The notes: a model not told the origin generated them from the letters alone. 64,000 nucleotides of DNA from Ailanthus altissimus (GCA_946807835.1 OX327694.1:4600001-4664000); one strand, 5' to 3'; numbered from the stretch's first letter, positions 12,292 through 22,619 are shown. A program made the numbers and translations.

Positions 12292-13060
12292 TTAGCCTTC
12301 TACAAATTTGAGTAACTGAAGCTGAGAACCAAGGGCTCATGGCTAAGAACTAAGAAGTTGTGAACCAAAACGGAGGACCCAAAGGGCTGAAGAACAAGAA
12401 TTAAATACTCTAGACCTTCATAAGCCCTCATTGAGGTCATCGTACGTTGCTATAAACCCTCATTGAGGCCATATAAGCCTTCACAAAGGCCACATAAGCT
12501 TTCACCGAAACCAATCATGTAGACACCAAATACATTCTTAGTTAACAATTTGAAGAGCTTATGTGATCTTTCTGTTTTTCAAGTACACAAAATAAATTAA
12601 ACTAAGCTTGATCCGAACATAAAAATAGAGCAAACTAATGACTCAAACTACCTGAGCACTCCTATTTAGGTTAGCCTTCTACAAATTTTGTAGTTGAGGC
12701 TGAGAACCAAGGGGCTTATGGCCAAGAATTTAGAAGTCATGAACCAAAACTGAGGACCCAAGGGTCGCAGATCAAGAATCAAAAACTCGAGACCACCATA
12801 AGCTTTCATTGAGGTCACCATACGTTGCTGTAAGCCCTCATTGAAGCTATATAAGCCTTTATCAAGGCCATATAAGCCTTCACAGAGGCCATATAAACTT
12901 TCACTGAAGCCAATCATGTAGACACCAAAGACCTTCTTAGTTAACAATTGAAGAGCTTATGTGATCCTCCGAGTTCCCAAGCACACAAAACAAATTAAAC
13001 TAACCTTGATCTGAGCATAAATTTAGAGCAAACCAAGGACTCAAACTACCTGAGCACTCA
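12292..13060. repeat. Tandem 379-bp duplication inside the LARD-like element
   Basis: Unit 1 starts at 12292 and unit 2 at 12671, both with TTAGCCTTCTACAAATTT. They stay alignable to GACTCAAACTACCTGAGCACTC. Each unit contains about four shorter sub-repeats of roughly 26 bp around CTCATTGAGGCCATATAAG (12422-12510 and 12800-12900). On the minus strand the second unit reads as a run of GLYGL-like peptides, which is a by-product of the sub-repeats. Confidence 0.85.
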
Positions 13061-13148
13061 TAGATAGATTGGTTTAAGGATAGACCTTTTAGCTTAAATT
13101 ATAATAAAGTTTCTATTATCGATAAGTTAATACTGAAAATTGAGAGAC

Positions 13149-13538
13149 CCTTATTCCTCTTGAGTTTAAGAAAAAAATAATACCCTAAAAGAAATCTAAT
13201 CATAAGAATGAATCATATCCCTGAAATCTTAAGATAAATCCTAATAAAAAAAAATGATTCTATAATTAAGCACAACATGCTTATAAAAATGAGGTAAACA
13301 ATAAAGAAGAGCTTCTAATAATACTCTACCACAACTTCTGCATGAATTCCTTTTGTCTCTTCTCCTTTTAATCTATTTTGTATATAATGGTGGAAATCTA
13401 TTACAGTGAACTAAGCCACTATAAATTATGCGTTCTTACTATATTTTGTATGTAATTTTTATTAATCTCGATTGCTTTTTCAATTATTAATAAATTTGAC
13501 ACATTGACTTCAAAATCGCCCAAATTTTAAGATCAACA
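13149..13538 (+). repeat. 3' LTR of the LARD-like element
   Basis: Right LTR copy, ending ...AAGATCAACA. It is shorter than the left copy because of several internal deletions, including the poly(AT) stretch near the LTR middle. Confidence 0.6.
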
Positions 13539-13736
13539 AATAATTTTTTCATTTAGAATTAATTTTTTGAAGAATGAATTTTTTTTTAAAAAAATATTAT
13601 ATTTTAACCAAAGACATCTTTTCTAAATCTCTAATTTTATAAAACAAATACATTTATTTTTCTTAGAGAAATAAATTTTTAATTATTATTGCTATTTCCA
13701 TTCAATATTTCTACAGAAGATTTGTGGTATATGGGT

Positions 13737-13902
13737 TGGGCTTTTTATCAAATGATGTCTTTTTTAACCCACACACTTTCAATTAGACCCAGCCCTAAAG
13801 TCATAACCGGATAAGACTGAAACCAAAACCCTAAAGCAAACAAACACTCTCTTATGGAAACCCTAATTTTCACTCCTACGAAACACTCACAGTGCCTATA
13901 TA
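13737..13902 (+). promoter_or_regulatory. Site II / telo-box / TATA promoter of the snoRNA cluster
   Basis: A Site II element TGGGCT (13737-13742), two exact telo-boxes AAACCCTAA (13826-13834 and 13858-13866) and a TATATA box (13897-13902) lie in the usual order. This combination is known to mark plant promoters for ribosomal-protein and snoRNA genes, coupling them to ribosome biogenesis. Transcription would start near 13930, about 200 bp before the first snoRNA candidate. No protein-coding frame follows, which supports a non-coding snoRNA transcription unit. Confidence 0.75.
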
Positions 13903-14126
13903 TTCTACGGGAGTCGTACCATTGAACCATATCTCTCCGTTCGCTCTTAGGTGCCCCATTCTCTCCTCCATCCCAATTTATTTCTGAAAGTTTTTTAAGA
14001 TTCAAATCGGGCTTACTTTGTTAATATAATCGGTGTTTCTTTTTGGGCAAAATTGTTTTCGTTCTCTGTGTTGTTTTTTTTTTTTTGGATTTTTTTGTTG
14101 TGTTTGAATTTTGATGTGACTATGGG

Positions 14127-14224
14127 AAGTGTGCTGTGAAGATGCAATTTATTGTGGACTAGAGTTTCTGATCTGGGTATCAACCAGAAGTTGAAGACTA
14201 ACCCTTGGCTGTCTGAGCATCTTT
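14127..14224 (+). ncRNA. Box C/D snoRNA candidate (25S guide)
   Basis: A terminal stem AAGTGTGC (14127-14134) with GCATCTTT (14217-14224) brackets a slightly unusual C box GTGAAGA (14136-14142) and a perfect D box CTGA (14213-14216). An internal D' box CTGA lies at 14168-14171, and a C'-like TTGAAGA follows a small hairpin (TCTGG/CCAGA). The ten bases GGACTAGAGT upstream of D' are complementary to ACTCTAGTCC of 25S rRNA, as I recall that sequence, extendable by a G-U pair. The C box departs from RTGATGA at one position, so this is the weakest of the three C/D candidates. Confidence 0.58.
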
Positions 14225-14372
14225 TCCCAATCAACCAATTTTATTCTAATCTATTTGTTTTTCCTCTAGGTTCAGTTGTGTTGTTTTAATTTTTGTTTAT
14301 TTTAGCCAATTGATAGTTAGTGAAAACAATTTGACACTTCTGTTTTAAGGATTGAATGTTGATTGATGAATA

Positions 14373-14458
14373 GGGCTTATGATGATAAATTAAATTATCT
14401 TAGCGGATTTCAGTGAGGCTTTTTGTCAATGATCTGATTGTTACACACACTGAAGCCC
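14373..14458 (+). ncRNA. Box C/D snoRNA with two adjacent 25S rRNA guides
   Basis: A perfect 5-bp terminal stem GGGCT/AGCCC encloses C box ATGATGA (14379-14385) and D box CTGA (14450-14453), with a C'-like ATGATCT between. The upstream guide CTTAGCGGATTT pairs over 12 nt with 25S AAATCCGCTAAG. The D-box guide TTGTTACACAC pairs over 11 nt with GTGTGTAACAA. In 25S rRNA these two targets are separated by only two nucleotides (recalled from memory). Two independent matches to the same short rRNA stretch make chance unlikely. It would direct 2'-O-methylation in the nucleolus. I do not assign a family name. Confidence 0.86.
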
Positions 14459-14555
14459 CCTAATTAAGTTGTTCTAATTAATTATTATGCTCTTTTAAGT
14501 GTTTTGCTTTCATTCGAAGTGGGGTTTTTTTTTTCAATGCTTTGAAGGGATATTT

Positions 14556-14665
14556 GAAGCTGTGATGATAATAAGCACTTGAAAGTGTTTCGAGGGTAGT
14601 GGACGAAACCGTCAAGGTTTCGCCGTGAACTCACTTAATAACGACTTCTCCTTCCACTGAGCTCT
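14556..14665 (+). ncRNA. Box C/D snoRNA guiding 18S rRNA 3'-end methylation
   Basis: C box GTGATGA (14562-14568) and D box CTGA (14657-14660) are 100 nt apart end to end, with a short terminal pairing (AGC/GCT plus G-U). A perfect internal hairpin CGAAACC-GTCAA-GGTTTCG brings the inner boxes together. The guide ACGACTTCTCCTTCC (14641-14655), one base from the D box, pairs over 15 nt with GGAAGGAGAAGTCGT near the 3' end of plant 18S rRNA. The fifth-nucleotide rule points to an adenosine about 50 nt from the 18S 3' end. This agrees with my recollection of a plant Am1754-type site (snoR59), not verified. Confidence 0.86.
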
Positions 14666-14711
14666 AAATCCCATATTTTAGGCTAATTGCTTTTCTAGTT
14701 AGAAAACGAAA

Positions 14712-14848
14712 ATGGCGTCCATTACCAATTCTGGGGGATTATCAGTTCCTCCTGGTATAATGGCTCGGGCGCTATATTTAATTTTATGTGGCTATCCTGA
14801 TTTGTGGTATCTCAATGCCATTTAATCCTGGAAACACCACATACATTT
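14712..14848 (+). ncRNA. Box H/ACA snoRNA candidate
   Basis: Two hairpins of the H/ACA type, 137 nt in all. Hairpin 1 has lower stem ATGGCG/CGCTAT extended by CCATTA/TAATGG, an internal pocket and upper stem GGGGGA/TCCTCC. Hairpin 2 has lower stem ATGTGG/CCACAT, a pocket of about 7 and 9 nt, and upper stem TGGTAT-CTCA-ATGCCA (with GATT/AATC). The ACA box (14843-14845) stands exactly three nucleotides before the proposed end. The hinge (14776-14785) has no exact ANANNA H box, only an AT-rich look-alike. No convincing rRNA target was found, so it is an orphan candidate. Confidence 0.66.
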
Positions 14849-15560
14849 TTACCTGTTATATCTCCAATTATTTTTATTTTTGTCGGAAAAGCTATTAAAA
14901 TCGGAAATTTAAAATCTCTATTAAAATCCGAATGTTAAAATCCCAGTGATAAGAAATTGAACTGGTGTGTTGTTGTCGGAAATAAGGGCGATTGGCATTT
15001 ACGTGCAATTGAATAGGTTGTGATGGTGGACTGAATTGGTACCAGCGGTCGGAACCAATAACTTGAATTGTTGGTGGTGGTGGGACCGGTTTAATTTCTC
15101 GGAACAAATACAAATTTAATTATAATTTGAATTGTCGGTGGTGGTGGCCGATGGACTGATTTAATTTCTCGGAACAAATAAAAGTTGAATTGGTGGCTGT
15201 GGACCGAACTGATGCCAATGGTCTATGTGAAAAGTTGAAAATGAAATGATTTTTGTGAGGCCTTGAGAAAGAATCAATTTTGCACACAATTTTGCACAAT
15301 TTTGCACTCCGGCAGAGGAAAGAATCAAGTCCTGGCCTTTGGGAGAATCGGTTAGCCCCCTAAACTCATATGAGGCCTTGAGAAATGCAGACAAAACTTA
15401 TGCCTAAAAGGTCATCCTAATATTAGTCTCCGGAAATTACATTTGTGAGAAAATCTGTTAATCTGAAACCAGACTAATGCTTTATAGGAATCTCTCTTTG
15501 TGAAAACCAAACAAATGCTCTAAAAAGAGGAAAATTTTGGTAAGTAGCTCGTAATTTTCT
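14849..15560. other. Downstream part of the snoRNA transcription unit and small repeats
   Basis: No further snoRNA could be supported. A 57-65 bp minisatellite lies at 15062-15182: two close copies of TTGAATTGTTGGTGGTGG ... TTTAATTTCTCGGAACAAATA, with diverged relatives just before and after. The phrase GAGGCCTTGAGAAA occurs at 15257 and again at 15372. The 3' end of the primary transcript is unknown. Confidence 0.5.
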
Positions 15561-17339
15561 GCTTTATATCTTTTTAGTTATTCATGAAAATTTTAATTTT
15601 TTACCATTAAAAAAAAGTCAAATTTAAACAATTTTGCTCCCAACCTTAATTTTTTTTTTATTTTCAACTCTATTTGTCTAACTCAAGTTCTTCTCATTCA
15701 TTCAAGTGTGTATAAATATTTGAAGAGGAAGAAAAAATTGACGAAAATGCTAGTTTTGAATCGTGTAAAAAAGATCAAAAAAAATATCGATGAAAACGCT
15801 GGTTTTAAACACCATAAGTGGCAAAACACGCGACGAGCACGCTAAGTGCTCACTTGTGCCTAGCACGTAGTTTTGGCGTGCGCCAGTGCTTAGGTGTGCC
15901 ACGTGGCACGCCTCGTCGGTACACTCTAATTTTTTAAAAAAATTTATTAAACATTTTTTATTTTAATTCAAATTAATTTTAATAGTTATTAGTTTAATTC
16001 AAAACAAAATATTTTTATTTTAAATTAGAGTAATTTTTTAAATAAAATTTTTACTATAATATATTAATTACTATATTAATTGGTGGCAGCAGTAATATAT
16101 TAATTATTATATTTTATTTTAAAATAATCAGTGGCGGTTATAAATATTAATTATTATATTTTGTTTAAAAATTATACCAATTTAAAATAAAAATATTTTA
16201 TTTTAAAATAAATTGATAATTATTATTATAAATTAATGTGAGGGAGTGAATCCGAATGTGTGACGTATAGTAATATGAATGTGATATCAATATTTAAAAA
16301 AAAAAAAAGAATGATGAAGTGTGCATGTGAGCCATGCACCACGTGGCTTTTAGAAAGGTTTCAAAGATGCTTTGCATAACGACGAAGAGTTCAGGAAGAA
16401 TAAGATTTAACAATAATTTATTGATTCTTTGCTTATAATGAAGTAATTTTATCTTTAATACCATTTCAATAGCAATAAGAACGTTAGTTTCGGGCGCACG
16501 GGGTTTGTAAAAATAGCAAGCGCACCCTATGATTTGAGGTCACGAGTTTGAGCTCTCCTCCCTTATAATTATAAAATACTTTAATAAAAAAAATATTAAT
16601 TTTGGAGTTGTTAATAAATTTACAGTAAAATAAATTTTTTCATTTTTAATAAAAATAATAAAATTTATTTATAAATGGTCTTAGTTGTCTCTCATTTTTA
16701 ATAAAAGTAATAAAATTTATCTATAGATAGTCATAATTGTTATTTTTCTTTTAAAAAAAATGATTTAAATTTGAACGTTTGTTATTAAATTTATATTCTA
16801 TTATTTCGATAATTTTTTTAAAAAAAATAATAATTCTGTAATATTTTTTATTATATCAATTATATTAAAATTATTTTTAAAACAAGACGTCAAATAAAAG
16901 ATTCAATTTCACATCCATGGATACGATATCCCGATTATTCAATACAGAACAATTAATAATTCGACAAAAGAGATGGATACCCATGAATTACAATATTCAT
17001 GTGGTCGTTTGTCCAACAACCATGAGATCATCAATTTTGTGAAAAGATCGTATTGGCATGGTTTCGATTTGAATTCTCACTTCTCTTACCTTATTAAAAG
17101 TAGAGCTTAAATGTTCCTTAAAAAAATATTTAAATTAAATTACAATTTAATTTTATACTAATAATATATAACTTTAAAATAAAATAACATAAACATTTAA
17201 ATTAAAGTTATAGATCAATTTTATATGGATCTCAACAAAACATCTCCTTATTTGTGATAAATGAGTGATTTAGTTATATTTAAAAAATACTAACAAATTA
17301 TTTGTAATTTTAAAAATGAAAAAAAAAATAGAGAACAAG
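15561..17339. other. AT-rich intergenic DNA with a GC-rich repeat block
   Basis: Mostly AT-rich with no gene. At 15825-15925 there is a GC-rich block with CACGCTAAGTGCTCACTTGT and an imperfect inverted repeat (CGACGAG ... CTCGTCG). A related block is seen at 46095-46210. Around 16490-16590 a stretch with GTCACGAGTTTGAGCTC resembles a decayed tRNA-type B box followed by an A-rich tail, possibly an old SINE. Confidence 0.5.
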
Positions 17340-18222
17340 GTCTACTTATACATAGGCCAAGTTGTAACAGGTGATTAATTATATTAAAAAAATTCTTCCT
17401 TTATATTTTGGCTTATAGGCTCAATTATTATAAAGTCCAACTCATCTACTATAGCTCACAAGTGCGAGCTCATGAGCTTGCGCTCAAACATTACAAGGGT
17501 ATATGAATGTTCTCGAATTAACTTGTAATCTATATTTCACTAGCATCGTCCTTGGTCATTGAGTGTTCTTTTGAGCTAGCCAACGATCCTGGTTATGCAC
17601 AAGTATTTTAAAATGAACTTGTCATCTAGAATTACAAATTTGATATACTTTCTACAAATACGACTCTAATAATCTTGACAAGAGTCATACATAAACAGGA
17701 AAGGTCTAACTTTATTTGAATAAAACTATATTATATGAATCTAATAAAGAAAAGTCTAAATGACTTTTAACCTTAATAGAATTCTATAACTATGTATTAA
17801 ACTTGTATTACAACCCTATAAATATATCCAAATTGTTAAGTTAAAGGGCATGATCAATATTCGCATCCACATGGATATAGGCATCAACATCTAAACCTAC
17901 ATACATATATTACTCTGTAAGATTTGGAGCTTTCTTAGCCTTCAAGCACTTAGCAAAACTTCTTCACCACTCATCACATTTTCTCTTTACCCTTATTATT
18001 TTCTCTTTTTTTTTTGTTGTTACTAACTTAATTATCGGTGTGCCTTCGTAAAAACAAAACTTCCGGCACGATCTCACCTTCTTCTTTGATTACAAGATTT
18101 CTAATATGTAAAGTACTCTTGAACATACCAGTTTACCCCAAATTCTCTAAAGTCTAATTGTTATTCTTAGAAGAAACAAACAATTCATTAATTTCAAGAT
18201 GGCCAAATTTTCGGGTCAACAA
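17340..18222 (+). repeat. Probable gypsy-type LTR fragment
   Basis: Contains a TATA-like sequence in CCCTATAAATATATCC (17815-17830) followed by leader-like sequence. It ends CCAAATTTTCGGGTCAACA, very similar to the LTR ends of the LARD-like element at 11373 and 13538. The copia element at 18223 is inserted right at this end, sharing the AACAA target site. The left edge is a guess. Confidence 0.4.
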
Positions 18223-19307
18223 TGTTGGGATTTGTGCTTACGTGTCATCTCATTTTGTATAAGTATTTTATTTATGCAATTTATATTTTATTCAATCACT
18301 AATTATATTTTAAAATATGGTAAGATACTTATAACATTTTAGACACTGTACGATCTAAAAGAGTTTAGATCTGGTTCAAAGGATTTTAGACAAATGTTAA
18401 AAGTTAGCTACACTGAGAGTTATAATTATTAAGAGTTAGCACTGCTAAAGAGTTAACAAATTATAAGAGTCAATGAGATTTAAAAAGTTAGAGCATTGTC
18501 TGAAATGGAACAAAGACCCAAGGGTATACTAACAATGATATAATTACAAACGATTACAAATAGTGCTAAAAAATATCATTGTATAAGTATACTTTTCAAA
18601 CATTATATGGCTAATCTATTTTCACTGATACACGTCTGTCGGTGGAAACTTTATTTAATATAGATTAATGTGTGTCTATATATGAATAGTCCAAAATAGT
18701 TAATCTTAACAAACTATAAGCTTAGTATAACTCATATAGATATGTGGGTATTTAGTTAGGACTGAGTACTGAGCAGGCTTAGTTAGGATCTCCAATAGAC
18801 AACCCATAAAGTCGTCAATGGATGATCCTTTCGAGTTAAGTAGTATTCGTGATTCCTAGACCTGAGCACTAAGGTGGACTTGTGAGTGATCCACCATATT
18901 TGGGTTCTACACATGTTAGAAATTTTTTATAGTCTAACCGCTACATGTCGCTAGGTATGGTCCAATGCTTATAAAGTCTGGTGCATGTAGATATAGGATC
19001 TGTCAGCTCATATAGGTGAGTAGTATATCCAGATGCTTCAAGATTATATTTTAGAAAATCTTATGGCCATAAGTAATACACTAAAAAAAACTATTTCCTG
19101 TGTAAGAAATAATATCGCAAAAGTATTTGCAAATATTATTTATTGAAATATGAATTTGGAGATACGTTCTAGAGTTGTGCATATAGAGACTTGACGATGA
19201 TGATCTATGTCTCAACTCTTCTAAGATATAAATGACAGAGGGATTATAAAAATATGTATTAACCTTAACTTGTATGATTTAACATGTTATTTTGTTATTT
19301 TCATAAC

Positions 19308-19338
<31 letters not shown>

Positions 19339-20308
19339 GGGGGGGGGGTAATGTTTATAAAATTATAGAAGAGTTCTGTAAGACAAAATAGATGTAAACT
19401 TAGGGAGTCTCACTATATAAAGTGTACTCATTGTGCACTGGGATAGCATACCAGATTAAATAGTTCAATCTGAAAAGTTCTAAAAAAAGAATTATTTCAA
19501 TGTCTCTCAAAGAGATCATAGGATTTAAGTATTAAGCCCGGTATCTCAGCAAGTGAGACTTGCCACTTTAACCCTTTTAATAAATGCCACATATCATACC
19601 ATTAATTTGTTATGACATAACACTCGGAAAATTTTTTAAATTGGCATATCTATTTATTTAGTAATAATAATTAGTTTTGCTAAACAAATAAATTTTGTTT
19701 ATATTAGCATTTAAAATCCATATCCGATCAAAGTTATTTCATTAAACAAAAGTGGCTAACAGCACTGAATTGTTTTTTTTTGTTTCCCAAAAAATGGCTT
19801 CTCATGCTTATAATTAAGCATGTGCTAGCATTAAATATAATTGCAATAAACGCTTATTGTTCTTGTAATATGCTAGCTCATGTTTAATGCTTATTCACTA
19901 TTCTTAAGAAGCATGTAAAATTTTTTGCATTGTCATGCTTAGCCACCCATTTATATTTTATTGGTAAAAATTGTGGTAGTCATGGTTATAAAAAATCATT
20001 CTCTCTTCATTTATAAATGAAGAAGAAAAGTGTGAGTAAATTAAAATAGCTAAGTCTTAAGAGATTAAGAAATAAGAGTTGTTTTAAATTAAATATTTCA
20101 ATAAAAATAAAAAGCTACTGTTCTAACTTAATGGATCCTACCGAGTCCTAGATTAGAACTGCACAAAGCATGTTTCAAATGTGAGTTTTCTAATATTTCA
20201 TTAGTGTAATAAAATATTTATTTATATTTTATTTTTCACTGCGTATATATGCATGTGATATGTAAATAAAAAAATCTATATACTTACTTTACATGCAATG
20301 CTCTTGCA
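18223..20308 (+). repeat. 5' LTR of the 11.4-kb copia element
   Basis: 2,086 bp from TGTTGGGATTTGTG to CTCTTGCA, immediately followed by the PBS. It carries a (GT)n tract running into 27 consecutive G (19322-19348) that is absent from the 3' LTR. Confidence 0.9.
19308..19348 (+). repeat. (GT)n followed by G27 homopolymer
   Basis: A GT microsatellite passes directly into an uninterrupted run of 27 G on the plus strand. At the matching place in the 3' LTR (about 28560-28571) there is only GTATGTGTGGGG. Such a run could form a G-quadruplex or be a sequencing or assembly length error. Confidence 0.9.
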
Positions 20309-20311
20309 AAA

Positions 20312-20325
20312 TTGGTATCAGACGC
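20312..20325 (+). other. Primer-binding site of the 11.4-kb copia element
   Basis: TTGGTATCAGACGC starts three bases inside the 5' LTR end. It matches the initiator tRNA-Met complement TGGTATCAGAGC almost fully, with the last bases changed. It fixes the plus orientation of the element. Confidence 0.85.
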
Positions 20326-21394
20326 ATGATTGTGTGCTATTTGTGTAATTAATCGAAGTATCCGTACATACTTAAAATATCCCGGGGCTGCCAATTATGT
20401 GATTCAAATGTTAAAAAATGCATAACCAGGATGTAGTGCCAGGGTAAGGCTTTAGTATCGAAGCACAATGAAGGTTGGAACTAGGATACAGGAGGCTGGG
20501 CCTTCAGCATTGCAGTACGAAAAACCTAAGAAAAGCTTTAATTATTCTTAATTACTCTAATTATATTATTATTTTTTGTTTTTTGTTTTAAAAATATTTA
20601 TTATTTATAGTTCATGCAATTTATAATTTTTATAATAATTACAATATAAACTATAACCTATTTGTTTGTACTGTAAACCACAATGGGAGCCTTACTGGTG
20701 GGGTTAGTTGTGCTTACACAAAATAAATGTGTTATTTAGAATTACGTTCTCATGAGATGCAAACAAAAGTATATTAATCTCTCTTAATCAAATTGAAAGT
20801 GTTTCATTATGAGATAATATTACATTGTGGTGTGTCTTGTAAATATGGTGTTAGAAAAGTCACTTTGGTATTTTTTTTTAATATCACTAAAGTATGAGGA
20901 ATATGATCAGTGTGATTTAGACTATATTAGTTAAATATGAGATGAGGCAAATATATACGACAGTATTGCCATAGATCGCTAAAATGTGTGGGTAGTATCG
21001 GTAGCATATATTTGATTATTGACAAGTTAATTTAGAATACACTTACCCTAGATTGCTAAAGTGTGCAGATAAGGTGTATTTAGGATCAGAAGTAAGAGTT
21101 GTATAAGATGCAATTGACAAAGAATTATCTCTTTTTGGGTTTTACAAAAGACTATATCGCTAAAGTGTATCGTGGGAGTAAAATAGAAATAGGGTCTACT
21201 TCCCGCTATATAATTTAAAAGAATTTAAACTGTTATTCTCCCATTTGAAAATTTTATGGAGATTATATAAAGTAGTAAGAGGGCATCTTTAGAATAAAAA
21301 TTGTATAAATATTATACCCATGATATAAAATATTTAGGATTAGCAATTGAAATTTGTTCTGCTAACATCTCTTATTTTATCTTGTAAAGAAACA

Positions 21395-22330
21395 ATGGTT
21401 TCATCTAACCCGTTGACACGCATACTTGATGTTAATCAACTTAAAACTGTTGATAACTATTTTGACTGGTTCATGAATTTCAAAATAGTTCTGAATTCTG
21501 AAAAACTTGGATATGTAATGGATCAGCGCATGCCCAAAGGCGTTTCTGATAATGCCATCCCTGAAGTAATAGTAACTTATTAGAAATGGTTGGATGATAA
21601 TTTAAAAGTTAAATCATACATCCTCGCCTCTATGTCTACAGAACTACAAAGAGAACATGTCAATATGGACGATGCTGGTAACGTTATACTCTATCTAAGG
21701 AGCTATTTGGTGACTGACCTCAAGTTGAGATTTATCGGGTTGCCAAATCACTCTTTTAGTGTAGACTTACCGAGGGCAGTCCTGTTAGTCCTTACGTCCT
21801 CAAGATGATTTCACACATCGAGAGGTTAGAAATTTCCTTGAACAATTCACTGGGAATAGTTTGATTCTCTAGTCATTTTTAGGTCTTTTGCACAGTTCAT
21901 AATGAACTTCAATATGTAAGGTATAACCCTTACTTATGTTGATCTTTACAATATGTTGAAGACAATGCAAGAGGGCATGAACAAAGTGGGTTCGACCCTT
22001 TATGTTCATGGTGCTTTATCTTCTGCCCCAATAGCTTCTAAGAAGTCCAAAGGAAAGGAAAAGAAAAATACACGCAATGTGAGTCCTCAAAAGCAACCCA
22101 TATCCAAACCACAAAAGAAAGAAAAATATTTACACTATGGCGAGGATGGGCATTGGAAGAGAAATTGCCCAAAGTACCTTGCCAATTTTAAGAAGAACCC
22201 CATCAAGTATATATTTGCCTATTATTGACATTTATTTAGCATGTTATGTTAGTTTTGATTGGGTATTAGATACCGCAAGTTCTTCTCACATATGCAATAT
22301 ATTGCAAGGTCTGAAAAAAATTAGACAGGT
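21395..22330 (+). pseudogene. copia gag and start of protease (decayed)
   Basis: Gag starts at the ATG at 21395 with MVSSNPLTRILDVNQLKTVD and continues FDWFMNFKIVLNSEKLGYVMD, a common plant copia Gag N-terminus. A stop at 21581 and frameshifts near 21806 break it. A zinc-knuckle remnant lies near 22130-22180 (first Cys lost, then HWKRNCPKYL). The protease motif reads WVLDTASSSHICN (22261-22300), where the usual active-site DSG or DTG has become DTA. The protein would not be functional. Confidence 0.85.
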
Positions 22331-22619
22331 GTAGCCAGGAGAGGTTCAACTTCGAGTTAGAAATGGTGATTTTCTACGAGTCAAAACTGTGAAACATTTT
22401 GAATTACTTCTCCCTTGTAATAGAATACTTGTATTGCATAATTGTCTGTATATACTCAATATTTTGAGACAGATCGTATCTCTTCCTGTACTTGATAGTG
22501 AAGGTTATCATATGTATATATGAACTGTTCCCTATGTTTGTATGATATGCATAATATTTTATTAACTGAATGTTAGTTGTAAAAAATGTCATAAATTTAC
22601 AGGTAAACGCTGCCAGTAG

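Larger units (their letters stand above)
10926..13538 (+). mobile_element. Non-autonomous Ty3/gypsy-type LTR element (LARD-like)
   Basis: Two related sequences of about 450 bp (10926-11373) and 390 bp (13149-13538) flank about 1.8 kb of non-coding DNA. The LTRs align through a shared start (TTCCTCTT), a shared middle (GATTCTATAATTAAGC, then ATGAAGAAGA or ATAAAGAAGA, CACTATAAATTAT) and a shared end (CCAAATTTT ... CA). Just inside the left LTR, TTTGATGCTATCTATGAG looks like a C-to-T/G-to-A decayed form of the gypsy motif TTTGGCGCCGTCTGTGGG, giving plus orientation. No gag or pol is present. No matching target-site duplication was found, so the outer edges are approximate. Confidence 0.65.

Noticed and set aside
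12666..12947. Minus-strand frame with repeated GLYGL peptides
   Set aside because: Direct product of ~26-bp sub-repeats in the LARD-like element. The other 379-bp unit does not keep the frame.
14936..15050. Possible fourth C/D snoRNA (AGTGATAAG ... GGACTGA)
   Set aside because: C box is poor, there is no terminal stem and no rRNA-matching guide.
16480..16590. Possible tRNA-derived SINE with a B-box-like GAGTTTGAGCTC
   Set aside because: B box has two mismatches, the A box is not clear, and no target duplication was found. Mentioned only as a note.
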